A DNA stretch of 13,086 nucleotides, taken from positions 1-13,086 of the forward strand of contig CALHQJ010000017.1 of NCBI GenBank assembly GCA_938036545.1, in the 5' to 3' direction. Of the stretch, positions 1 through 6,697 are shown piece by piece. Within the stretch, counting starts at the first letter, position 1. Each line of letters starts with the position of its first letter. The stretch is from an uncultured Clostridium sp. GTDB taxonomy: Bacteria; Bacillota; Clostridia; Lachnospirales; Lachnospiraceae. The notes beneath the pieces were generated by a model. It was not told the DNA's origin. It did not search any database and saw only the letters and a program-made list of their open reading frames with translations. The position numbers were made by a program, and so were the translations under genes.

Positions 1-1033
1 AAATCAGGATTGCAGGAGTAATGTCCATAAACATACCAACAATCAGTAAAATCACGTTCATCAGCAGGAAAATCACATATGGATTTTCTGAAACAGACAT
101 GATTGCGGTACTGATGGCTGCCGGAATTCCGGAGTAAGCCATAACAAAAGACATGGCTGAGGATGCGGAAATCAGGAACAGGATAATACCGCTGGTGCAT
201 GCGCTGTTTACTAAAATCTTCATAAAGGATTTTACGGTTAAGCTCTTATAGCAGATTGATAAAATCAGGCAGTAGAGAACGCAGATTCCGGCTCCCTCTG
301 TTGCAGTAAAGATACCGCCTACAATACCGCCGATAACGATTACAATCAGAAGCAGGCTTGGGATTGCTTCCAAGGTAACCTTTAATGCCTCGGAACCTGG
401 CATTTTTCCGGATACCGGATATTTGTGCTTCTTTGCATAAATAAACGCAACTACCATGGAACCAAGTCCCATCAGAATGCCCGGAATATATCCGGCCATA
501 AACAGGGTGGAAATGGATACGCCGCCTGCCACGGTTGAGTATACGATAAACGCACTGGTAGGAGGAATCAAAAGGCCGGTAGGTGCAGATGCAATATTTA
601 CTGCCGTAGCAAATGCAGGATCGTAGCCCTCGTCTTTTTCAATTGGGTAAATGCAGCCGCCCATTGCGGACGCTGCTGCAACGGAAGAACCGGACAATGC
701 GCCGAACAGCATGTTTCCTACAATGTTGGCCTGGGCTAAGGAACCAGGAATCCAACCAACGAAAATTTTTGCAAAATTAACTAACCGTCTGGCAATACCG
801 CCGTTATTCATAATGTTTCCAGCCAGAATAAACAGGGGGATTGCAAGCAGGGAAAAGCTTTCTACACCGCTGTTCATCTTCTGCATGGTAATAAAGGTAA
901 TCTGATCCCAGGACAGGGAAGAAACTGCCGCTACAATAGAAGAAATAACAATGCTGACGGAAATCGGGCAGCTGGCAAACAAAAGCAGGGCGAACACCGC
1001 AAACAGGATAATGGTTGTAACTCCTATACTCAT
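1..1033 (-). CDS. dctM: TRAP transporter large permease, DctM family (3' end beyond window)
   Basis: This is the large membrane subunit of a tripartite ATP-independent periplasmic-type (TRAP) transporter. The family uses an ion gradient to import organic acids handed over by a solute-binding protein. The visible 344 residues start MSIGVTTIILF and are very hydrophobic, with many membrane segments. Family hallmarks are AIPLFILAGNIMNNGGIA (64-81), GALSGSSVAAASAMG (111-125), PTGLLIPPTSAF (151-162), TATEGA (243-248) and GMFMDITPAILI (333-344). DctM proteins are usually about 425 residues, so roughly 80 C-terminal residues lie beyond base 1. The start ATG at 1033 overlaps the dctQ stop as ATGA, and an AAGGAGGAGAGG ribosome site lies inside the dctQ 3' end, indicating translational coupling. 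The family assignment is near certain. The substrate cannot be read from this subunit. Confidence 0.95.
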   Translation of the reverse strand, partial: MSIGVTTIILFAVFALLLFASCPISVSIVISSIVAAVSSLSWDQITFITMQKMNSGVESFSLLAIPLFILAGNIMNNGGIARRLVNFAKIFVGWIPGSLAQANIVGNMLFGALSGSSVAAASAMGGCIYPIEKDEGYDPAFATAVNIASAPTGLLIPPTSAFIVYSTVAGGVSISTLFMAGYIPGILMGLGSMVVAFIYAKKHKYPVSGKMPGSEALKVTLEAIPSLLLIVIVIGGIVGGIFTATEGAGICVLYCLILSICYKSLTVKSFMKILVNSACTSGIILFLISASSAMSFVMAYSGIPAAISTAIMSVSENPYVIFLLMNVILLIVGMFMDITPAILI

Positions 1034-1533
1034 TCTTCCTCTCCTCCTTCAATGGTAATTCCGGTAATGTCTTCATATAAGTTAATCACCTGGGCTACAA
1101 TAATAAAAATTCCGGATAACGGCGCCATGGCATATACCAGGCTTCTGGGAATTCCAAGAAGGGCAGAATACACCTTCTCCGCACTCAGCGCCAGCTTAAT
1201 GCCGCCAATGGTAATAACAAATAAGGCAAAGGCTAAAATCAGCAAATCTACCAGTGTCATTAAAATCCGTTTTCCTGCCGGATTCAAGCTGTCTCTTACA
1301 ACTACCAGGCACATGTGCTGTCTGGTAAAAAAGGCATAGGCAGCACCGATAAATCCGGTCCAAATCAGGAAATACCGTACCAGTTCTTCCGTAAACGCCG
1401 CCGGATTGTTTAAGACGTATCTGGTAAATACCTGATACAGTACCAGCAAGGTCATAACCGATAATAATACTGTGGCAATGCCTGCCAGAAGCTTTGTCAT
1501 AACTTTTTTCACTACAGATAAAGTCTCTTTCAT
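1030..1533 (-). CDS. dctQ: TRAP transporter small permease, DctQ family
   Basis: This is the four-helix small membrane subunit that partners DctM and is needed for TRAP transport. At 167 residues it has normal family length. Hydrophobic segments lie at about 15-37, 53-70, 89-112 and 132-151. The family motif QVFTRYVLN (34-42) followed by FTEELVRYFLIWTGFIGAA (47-65) is intact, with the conserved acidic pair E49/E50 and R53. The C-terminus is acidic (EGGEEE). It starts 13 bases after dctP, with a GGGGGAT ribosome site, and overlaps dctM by four bases, so it lies in the middle of the operon. It is a separate subunit, not a fused DctQM protein. Confidence 0.93.
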   Translation of the reverse strand: MKETLSVVKKVMTKLLAGIATVLLSVMTLLVLYQVFTRYVLNNPAAFTEELVRYFLIWTGFIGAAYAFFTRQHMCLVVVRDSLNPAGKRILMTLVDLLILAFALFVITIGGIKLALSAEKVYSALLGIPRSLVYAMAPLSGIFIIVAQVINLYEDITGITIEGGEEE

Positions 1534-1546
1534 CAGAACATCCCCC

Positions 1547-2569
1547 TTATTCTACAGAATTGATAATATCAAGCAGGTTCTTCACTCCCGGATACTCTGT
1601 GCAGTATTCATCTACCATGCTGCTTGTAGCCTGACGGAATGCTTCTTTATCCACGTCACTGACAAACTCAACGTTCATGTCTTTACTGGCTTCTGCCACA
1701 GCCGCATCAATGGCTGCTTCCCATTCCACCTTATGGCTTTCCGTAGATTCATAGGCTGCTTCCAGAATAATCTGCTGATCCTCCGGACTGATGTTCTTCC
1801 AGGTCTTTGCGCTCATAACCAGTACGTCCGGAATCATGGCATGTTCATCTATAGAAAACACCTTGCAGATTTCACCATGTTTTCCGGTAGTCAACGCAGT
1901 CTCGTTACTCTCTGCTCCGTCAATAATGCCGGTCTGAAGAGAAGTATAGACGTCTCCATAAGACATGGTAACAGGGATTCCGCCCAGGGCCTTCATCATG
2001 TCAGTCTGAGACTTCATATCCTGAACACGGATTTTTAATCCCTTTAAATCTGCCGGAGTGCGGATGGCCTTATCCTTGGTATAGAAAGAACGGGCTCCGG
2101 AAGTGTAATAAGTCAGCGTCACAAAACCGTCGTCCTCAGAAGACAGGAAGAAATCCCGCATCTGCTCAGAATCCATAACATGGTAAAAGTTTTCCGTATT
2201 ATCAAAAATATAGGGAAGTCCAAATGTATGATAGGATTCATTATAAGTAGCCAGTCCAGGCGCTGATACCTTGGTCATGGAAATTACTCCTGCCATCAGC
2301 TGCTCCATGTTCTCATTTTCCGATCCCAGCTGTCCGTTGGGGAGGATTCTGACCTGAACCCGTCCATCCGTTCTCTCATTTACTTTATCCGCAAACTCGG
2401 TCATGGCAATGTGTACCGTATGGGTTTCACTTAGACCGTGAGCCAGCGCTAAAATCATGGGATTTTCTGCAGTCGCTGCTGCGCTGGTTGCGGCTCCGGT
2501 ATTTGCACATCCGCTCAGTACAGATGCGCCAAGGCATAACGCCATTGTAATTGCTGCAAGCTTTCTCAT
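1547..2569 (-). CDS. dctP: TRAP transporter solute-binding lipoprotein, DctP family
   Basis: This is the extracellular substrate receptor of the TRAP system. The N-terminus is a lipoprotein signal peptide with the lipobox LSGC at 18-21, so mature protein should be anchored at Cys21, as expected in a Gram-positive cell. The DctP core is clear: YYTSGARSFYT (154-164), TPADLKGLKIRVQ (171-183), GGIPVTMSYGDVYTSLQTG (196-214) and IIDGAESN (215-222). The family normally binds the substrate carboxylate with an arginine, here probably R181 and possibly R160. The stretch DGAESN, then EICKVFSIDEHAMIPDVLV (233-251), resembles sugar-acid (uronate-type) DctP proteins as I recall them. That is a substrate guess, not proof. 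The gene lies 17 bases after the GH31 gene, with GAGAGGG as ribosome site. Confidence 0.95.
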   Translation of the reverse strand: MRKLAAITMALCLGASVLSGCANTGAATSAAATAENPMILALAHGLSETHTVHIAMTEFADKVNERTDGRVQVRILPNGQLGSENENMEQLMAGVISMTKVSAPGLATYNESYHTFGLPYIFDNTENFYHVMDSEQMRDFFLSSEDDGFVTLTYYTSGARSFYTKDKAIRTPADLKGLKIRVQDMKSQTDMMKALGGIPVTMSYGDVYTSLQTGIIDGAESNETALTTGKHGEICKVFSIDEHAMIPDVLVMSAKTWKNISPEDQQIILEAAYESTESHKVEWEAAIDAAVAEASKDMNVEFVSDVDKEAFRQATSSMVDEYCTEYPGVKNLLDIINSVE

Positions 2570-2586
2570 ATTTTACTGCCCTCTCT

Positions 2587-5088
2587 TTACATTCCGATTA
2601 AATCAAACTGTTCAAAGGATACCAGCACCTGATAGTCTTTTTTCGGATTCTTATATTTGATCTGTACAGACTTCAGTCTCTGGCTGTAGTACCAGCCACA
2701 CTCTGCCTCTTCAAATTTTCTTCTGTGAAGGAAGTGTGGAATCTGCTCCCCATCTACCGTTACCCAGTAAGGCGATTTTTCTCTGTGAACCATGTCAATA
2801 GCCATATCTTCTACTGCAGTTTCATACTTGCCTTCCTGCTCAAAATTCAGATAGGTGCGTTCTCCTGCCGTCATGGTAATATGGGTTCTTAAGTAATCGC
2901 CCTGTTCATAGTTCATGGTCTTTCCGTCATCTTCGTACAAATCAAACTGGCCGTCTTTGTCAGCTGCACATAAAATCCGGATGCCGGATGCCTGCTCTGT
3001 GGCTAAATTAGTCATCTGATTTAACGCCATAGGGATGACTGCACCGCTTCGGATAAACAGCGGAATACTGCTGATAGTAACCGGAATCTCTATGGTCTGG
3101 CCGCCAGCATATTCTTCTCTGGTATAGAAGTCATAGAACTTGTCTCCCTTCGGCAGGTAAACCTTACGGGTCTTCGCTCCCTTTTCCACCACATTGGCAA
3201 CCAGAAGGGAATCTCCGAACATAAAGTCTACGCCTTCTTCGTAGCAGTTTACGTCATTCTGGAATGCGCTGCACATAGGTTCCATAATGGGCAGTCCCAG
3301 GCGGTGGGCCCTGTCTGTCAGAGAATACAGGTATGGGCTTAACTGATAACGGAATTCTATTGCTCTGCGGATGTCATCCTTTAAGTCGCTGTACATCCAT
3401 GGTTCCGTAACTGTATTATCCGTATTGGTAGAATGAATGGAAAAACGAGGCTGGAATATGCCGTTTTGAATCCAACGGATAAATAACTCTCCTTCTGGAG
3501 CAGGTCCGTAAAATCCTCCGATATCACAGCCCTGGCTGGCTACTCCGGACAGACCCATTCCCAAAATGGTGGCAATATTGTATTTTAATGCATCCCAGCA
3601 GGTTAAGTTATCTCCCGCCCAGGTCTGGGCATAACGCTGAATCCCGCTGTGACCGGAACGGCATACAATATAAGGTCTGGTGTTTCCGCATGCCTCATGG
3701 ATGGCTTCGTCTGTAATGTGGCACATAATGTTGGACATTACGGATTTCAGCTGGCCAATGGTACCGCCTTTTCCCTCAAAATAGCAGCGGCTGTCCTTAT
3801 CTACCAGGCTGTCGTATTCACAGTTGTCATTCCATACTGAATCTGTTCCATACTTCAGAACATTTTCTTTTAAAAGTTCTTTCCATTCTTCCCGAACAGA
3901 CTCTTTTGTAAAATCTGCAAATACGCCAGGGCCGCCCCACCAGGTTCCTACTGCAGGCTGTTCGCTGTCACTGGCCTTTACAAACATGCCCTTTTCCTTC
4001 ATTTCTTCCAGCTTCGGGTGAATTAATAAAACACCCGGCTTTACATTAGGGGTAACGGTAATTCCCCGTTCCTTCATCTGTTTAAAGAAGTCTGCCGGAT
4101 TTTTAAAGCGCTTTTTGTTCCAGGTAAATACACACCGCTTAATACCTTTGTCCGTCTCTACGGTACAGTAGCCGGAAGAAAGCTGGAAGCCATCTACTGG
4201 AATTTTTTCTTCTTTAGTGGTATCAATAAAATCTACAATCGCATCATCACAGTCTGCCTCTAATTCCGGATAATACATGGAAGAACCCAGGTATCCCAAA
4301 GCAGTTCTAGGAAGCAGGGCAGATTTGCCGGTCAAATCTGTGTAACGTTCTACTACCTGGCGGACTGTCGGGCCTGCAATCAGGAATAAATCAATATCCC
4401 CTCCGTCTGCACGGTAGCGGCTGTGCATCTTCCAGTAGTTACTCTTTTCCCGTCCCATGTCAAAATCACATTCATAGGTGTTGTGATAGAAATATCCCAC
4501 TGCCTTTTTGGTGTCTTTACTTAGCTTAATATAAAATGGAATGTGCTTGTATAAGGAATCCGTCTCCCTGGGGTTGTAGCCCATAGCGTCTTTTGGGCTC
4601 ATTCCCATAAATTTCTGGGCCTTGTTAAACTCTCCGCTCTTTTCTCCAAAGCCGTAGAAGCAGTCGTTTGCAGTAATTTCACTGGTATGAATCCGGCGGT
4701 GATTGGAATCCTCCTGGTAAGCTAAATCCACAATATCCGCATGAATCAGGGTGTTGTCCTTATCGTATACACAGATGCGGAATGGCGATTTTTCTACAAC
4801 AACGGTCAGTTCTTTCCCGCGGATTACAGCCTGTTCTTCTCCGTCCTCCAGCTTGGCATAGGCAGCTTCTACCCGTCTGCGGTAGTTTTTCATCAGCTTG
4901 TCCATCCGATCTTCCCAGGCTGTCATAACTAGGCTGTAAGACTCTTCTGCAAAATCCCCGTCAAATCCGGCGCGGATTCTCACAATGGAGTCTGTTAAAA
5001 ACAGAACCCGAATCTCTACGCAGTTGGTAGCAATCGAAAAATAATTGTCCTGTTTGGTTACGGCAAATGCTGTTGTACAGACTTTCAT
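2587..5088 (-). CDS. Cytoplasmic glycoside hydrolase family 31 alpha-glycosidase
   Basis: GH31 enzymes are retaining alpha-glycosidases, mostly alpha-glucosidases or alpha-xylosidases. Of 833 residues, about 1-255 form the N-terminal beta-sandwich, 256-600 the catalytic barrel and the rest the C-terminal beta domains. The barrel opens with a GYLGSSMYY region (265-273) and has PVDGFQL (297-303), FTWNKKRFKNP (321-331), the nucleophile segment GTDSVWNDNCEYD (414-426; likely nucleophile D421), QTWAGDNLTCW (488-498; likely acid/base D493) and CDIGGFYGP (521-529), then RWIQNGIFQPRFSIHS (538-553). There is no signal peptide or membrane segment, so it should act inside the cell on an imported glycoside. 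The nucleophile segment is not the alpha-xylosidase form (KTDFGE) nor quite the alpha-glucosidase form (WNDMNEP), so the sugar specificity is open. AAAGGAGG at 5099-5106 supports the start. It is the first gene of the TRAP operon. Confidence 0.92.
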   Translation of the reverse strand: MKVCTTAFAVTKQDNYFSIATNCVEIRVLFLTDSIVRIRAGFDGDFAEESYSLVMTAWEDRMDKLMKNYRRRVEAAYAKLEDGEEQAVIRGKELTVVVEKSPFRICVYDKDNTLIHADIVDLAYQEDSNHRRIHTSEITANDCFYGFGEKSGEFNKAQKFMGMSPKDAMGYNPRETDSLYKHIPFYIKLSKDTKKAVGYFYHNTYECDFDMGREKSNYWKMHSRYRADGGDIDLFLIAGPTVRQVVERYTDLTGKSALLPRTALGYLGSSMYYPELEADCDDAIVDFIDTTKEEKIPVDGFQLSSGYCTVETDKGIKRCVFTWNKKRFKNPADFFKQMKERGITVTPNVKPGVLLIHPKLEEMKEKGMFVKASDSEQPAVGTWWGGPGVFADFTKESVREEWKELLKENVLKYGTDSVWNDNCEYDSLVDKDSRCYFEGKGGTIGQLKSVMSNIMCHITDEAIHEACGNTRPYIVCRSGHSGIQRYAQTWAGDNLTCWDALKYNIATILGMGLSGVASQGCDIGGFYGPAPEGELFIRWIQNGIFQPRFSIHSTNTDNTVTEPWMYSDLKDDIRRAIEFRYQLSPYLYSLTDRAHRLGLPIMEPMCSAFQNDVNCYEEGVDFMFGDSLLVANVVEKGAKTRKVYLPKGDKFYDFYTREEYAGGQTIEIPVTISSIPLFIRSGAVIPMALNQMTNLATEQASGIRILCAADKDGQFDLYEDDGKTMNYEQGDYLRTHITMTAGERTYLNFEQEGKYETAVEDMAIDMVHREKSPYWVTVDGEQIPHFLHRRKFEEAECGWYYSQRLKSVQIKYKNPKKDYQVLVSFEQFDLIGM

Positions 5089-5132
5089 CTCTCATGTTCC
5101 TCCTTTATTTCCCTTCATTGCCTTGTTGACTT

Positions 5133-5161
5133 ATTATAAAAATTATCCCAAGACAAAACCA
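5133..5161 (-). promoter_or_regulatory. Promoter of the GH31-dctPQM operon
   Basis: Reading leftward, a perfect TATAAT -10 lies at 5133-5138, with 17 bases to the -35 position at 5156-5161, which reads TGGTTT and is a poor match to TTGACA. A strong -10 with a weak -35 fits an activator-dependent promoter. The tandem half-sites at 5148-5166 overlap the -35. The predicted leader is about 38 bases and carries the AAAGGAGG ribosome site. Confidence 0.55.
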
Positions 5162-5166
5162 GACAA
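5148..5166. promoter_or_regulatory. Tandem half-sites, candidate AraC-type operator
   Basis: On the + strand CCAAGACAA (5148-5156) is followed by CCAGACAA (5159-5166). The shared AGACAA cores start exactly 10 bases apart, one helical turn, in the same orientation. AraC-family proteins carry two helix-turn-helix units that bind successive major grooves, usually as direct repeats at or next to the -35. This pair lies on the weak -35 of the GH31 operon promoter and upstream of the regulator's own promoter, so it could serve both genes. Binding by the adjacent regulator is inferred. Confidence 0.45.
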
Positions 5167-5200
5167 TTATTGCTCTTATACAACGTTTTTTTTACATTTC

Positions 5201-5229
5201 TTGCTTTCTCATTTCTGCTTTGCTATAAT
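5201..5229 (+). promoter_or_regulatory. Sigma-A promoter of the AraC-family gene (extended -10)
   Basis: TTGCTT at 5201-5206 is followed, after 17 bases, by TATAAT at 5224-5229. TG at 5221-5222 makes an extended -10 (TGCTATAAT). Transcription should begin near 5236, giving a leader of about 57 bases. This promoter lies inside the 5' part of the longer open frame starting at 5170, which argues against that earlier start. Confidence 0.7.
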
Positions 5230-5279
5230 AAAATCAGGGCTGAACTTCCCGTTCTCCCAAATACTACACAGAACTTACC

Positions 5280-5285
5280 AGGAGG
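5280..5285 (+). promoter_or_regulatory. Ribosome binding site that sets the AraC-family start
   Basis: AGGAGG lies seven bases before the ATG at 5293. The in-frame ATG at 5170 has no such site, lies upstream of the promoter and would add a 41-residue stretch unlike the family. Confidence 0.8.
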
Positions 5286-5292
5286 AACCATT

Positions 5293-6135
5293 ATGCTGGA
5301 TCAGGCAGGAATCCGCATGGCGCAGGGAGATGAAATTGCCTGTGAACGGATTGCAGGCGTCAACGACAATATGTCCCAGCCCCATTACCACAATTATTAC
5401 GAACTTTATTATCTGGAAGAAGGCGGACGGTATCAGCGGTCCGATCGCGATTTATACCTGCTGCAGCCAGGAGATTTCATTATATTTTCGCCTTACAGCA
5501 TGCACTATTCCTATGGAGATACAGATATGCGGTTTCGGCGCATTATCCTGTATTTTCGCCGTGATGAAATTGACTCCCCCGAGGTAATCCGCCTTCTGGA
5601 CGAAGGAACTGGCCTATACCGCCCAAGTTCTCGGGAAAACCAGATGATTCACCGTATTTTAATCGAACTTTTAAAAGAGCTGGAGTCTAAAAGTCCTTTT
5701 GGCCGTGAATGCAGCCACAGTCTTTTAAATTTTCTTTTATACCACATTGTCCGTGAAAAACGTATTGTGACTTCTGTAAAACCAGAACAGACTAAGAGAA
5801 TTACACAGATTATCGGATATATTCACACCCACTATAACGAACAGATTACTTTAGAACATTTAGCAGAAAAATTTTATGTCAGTACCTTTTACCTGTGTCG
5901 GGAATTTCGCTCCTACACCAACAGTACCATTGTCCAGTATATTAATGTAACCCGAATTATGAACGCCCAGCGTATGCTGATGGAAACCGAAAAAAATATT
6001 ACCGAAGTAGGGCGGGAAACCGGCTTTTCCAATCTTACCCACTTTAATCGGGTTTTCAAGCAGGTAACCGGCATGACTCCTTCCGGTTTTCGTAAATCAC
6101 ATCAAAATATTGAAATTTATATTGGCGGACGCTGA
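5293..6135 (+). CDS. AraC-family transcriptional regulator with N-terminal cupin sensor
   Basis: A 280-residue two-domain regulator, likely controlling the divergent GH31-TRAP operon. The N-terminal half has cupin features: PHYHNYYELYYLEEGG (30-45), LLQPGDFIIFSP (56-67) and MHYSYG (70-75), expected to bind a sugar or metabolite. Residues about 168-268 are the double helix-turn-helix domain, including LEHLAEKFYVSTFYLCREFR (187-206) and the AraC signature GFSNLTHFNRVFKQVTGMTP (244-263). The start is fixed by AGGAGG at 5280-5285 and a promoter just upstream. Divergent placement and the tandem half-sites in the shared region point to local activation in response to the transported glycoside or its product; the ligand is unknown. 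The 3' end overlaps the convergent gene ending at 6117 by 19 bases. Confidence 0.93.
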   Translation: MLDQAGIRMAQGDEIACERIAGVNDNMSQPHYHNYYELYYLEEGGRYQRSDRDLYLLQPGDFIIFSPYSMHYSYGDTDMRFRRIILYFRRDEIDSPEVIRLLDEGTGLYRPSSRENQMIHRILIELLKELESKSPFGRECSHSLLNFLLYHIVREKRIVTSVKPEQTKRITQIIGYIHTHYNEQITLEHLAEKFYVSTFYLCREFRSYTNSTIVQYINVTRIMNAQRMLMETEKNITEVGRETGFSNLTHFNRVFKQVTGMTPSGFRKSHQNIEIYIGGR

Positions 6136-6464
6136 CGGGACGAGTCTCTCTGCATGCACTCCAGCAGCATTTCTATCATTTCCCTGGGATACAGCGGCAG
6201 GTGAACCCGAATCTTTAAGGTTCTTTCCAGATAATCCCTGCCGCCGCACAGGAGAAAGACGTCCCGTACCGTCCTTAAATTTTTCTCCAGATTTGAAAGA
6301 CTCTCGCCCCGTTCTCTGGCAACCGGCTGATAAATCCGCTCCCGAATGTGTACCAGCCGTCCTTCGTCTTCCCATGCCATTTCCAGACAGGCAATCAAAA
6401 TGCCGTATCCTTTGTACCCCTTTAAAAGCGGGAAGTCATTTAAAACCTCTTCCGCTGTCTTCAT
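6117..6464 (-). CDS. Small protein resembling the Spo0A C-terminal DNA-binding domain
   Basis: This 115-residue protein looks like the effector (sigma-A/DNA-binding) domain of the sporulation regulator Spo0A without its receiver domain. Compared by eye with Bacillus Spo0A, LKGYKGYGILIACLEMAWED (14-33) matches the helix region beginning IKGY, IRERIYQPVARERGESLSNL (40-59) matches the segment with LYPDIAKKFNTTASRV, and EKNLRTVRDVF (60-70) matches the recognition helix ERAIRHAIEV. A C-terminal EMIEMLLECM segment (95-104) resembles the final Spo0A helix. No phosphoacceptor domain is present, so any control must come from elsewhere. The ATG at 6464 is preceded by GAGGGGGAT. It may bind DNA at Spo0A-like sites or act only as a small adaptor. 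The distant similarity is persuasive, but the function is unknown. Confidence 0.75.
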   Translation of the reverse strand: MKTAEEVLNDFPLLKGYKGYGILIACLEMAWEDEGRLVHIRERIYQPVARERGESLSNLEKNLRTVRDVFLLCGGRDYLERTLKIRVHLPLYPREMIEMLLECMQRDSSRQRPPI

Positions 6465-6498
6465 ATAAATATCCCCCTCATTTTTTTGTTGTTCTGCC

Positions 6499-6526
6499 AG
6501 TATACACCAAAATCGGCAAATTCGAA
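6499..6526 (-). promoter_or_regulatory. Possible promoter of the Spo0A-like gene
   Basis: Leftward TATACT at 6499-6504 is a fair -10. Sixteen bases upstream lies TTCGAA (6521-6526), a weak -35 and a palindrome that partly matches the Spo0A box TGNCGAA. The surrounding 6465-6600 is AT-rich with no further gene. Confidence 0.35.
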
Positions 6527-6601
6527 AAAATTAGACTTTTTTAGCCAAAAATAAACCTGCATGTATGGAAAAAAAGACAATTCCCAATATTTTTCCAATA
6601 A

Positions 6602-6661
6602 AACAGGGACAGCCCCCTTGCGCCATCTAAAAAGCGCATACCGTCGGAACCTGTCCCTGTT
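6602..6661. repeat. Palindromic element, REP/MITE-like, possible terminator
   Basis: AACAGGGACAG (6602-6612) is perfectly complementary to CTGTCCCTGTT (6651-6661). Inside, TGCGC (6619-6623) pairs with GCGCA (6634-6638). Leftward as RNA, UUCC can also pair with GGGG next to the outer stem, giving a long, nearly continuous hairpin. It lies between the DUF1292 gene and the Spo0A-like gene. Leftward, the stem is followed by TTTTATT, so it could end the DUF1292 transcript. The CAGGGACAG type of end resembles dispersed palindromic repeats I recall from clostridial genomes. Copy number cannot be judged here, and no transposase is present. Confidence 0.6.
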
Positions 6662-6678
6662 ATTCTTTGCTATCAGGC

Positions 6679-6697
6679 AATAACGAAATCCGTTATT
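6679..6697. repeat. Short AT-rich inverted repeat at the DUF1292 stop
   Basis: AATAACG (6679-6685) and CGTTATT (6691-6697) form a perfect seven-base stem with a five-base loop, touching the stop codon of the gene ending at 6697. No T-run follows in the leftward direction, so it is a weak candidate terminator or 3'-end stabiliser only. Confidence 0.35.

Noticed and set aside
1472..2038. Long + strand frame (188 codons) opposite dctP and dctQ
   Set aside because: It is antisense to two confidently assigned transporter genes, has no ribosome site or promoter, and its product resembles nothing I know.
2587..5088. Calling the GH31 enzyme a sulfoquinovosidase because of its TRAP neighbour
   Set aside because: I do not see the nucleophile context I recall for sulfoquinovosidases (ADFGE-like), and no sulfosugar catabolic genes are in view. 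It stays a general acidic-glycoside hypothesis.
5093..5095. Alternative leftward ATG just upstream of the GH31 start
   Set aside because: It is out of frame with the GH31 protein and too close to the AAAGGAGG site. The ATG at 5088 gives the intact enzyme.
5177..5191. Possible catabolite-repression (cre) site around ACAACGTT
   Set aside because: Several conserved cre positions do not match when aligned on the central CG.
5170..5292. Upstream extension of the AraC-family gene by 41 codons
   Set aside because: The earlier ATG lies upstream of a strong promoter (5201-5229) and lacks a ribosome site. AGGAGG is correctly placed for the ATG at 5293.
5045..5587. A + strand frame of 180 codons over the divergent region and the start of the AraC gene
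   Set aside because: It overlaps the AraC-family gene in another frame, begins inside the GH31 gene and contains the promoter region. The AraC frame has clear domain motifs.
6110..6544. A + strand frame of 144 codons opposite the Spo0A-like gene
   Set aside because: The minus-strand product has Spo0A C-terminal similarity and a good ribosome site. The + frame is proline- and serine-rich shadow sequence with neither.
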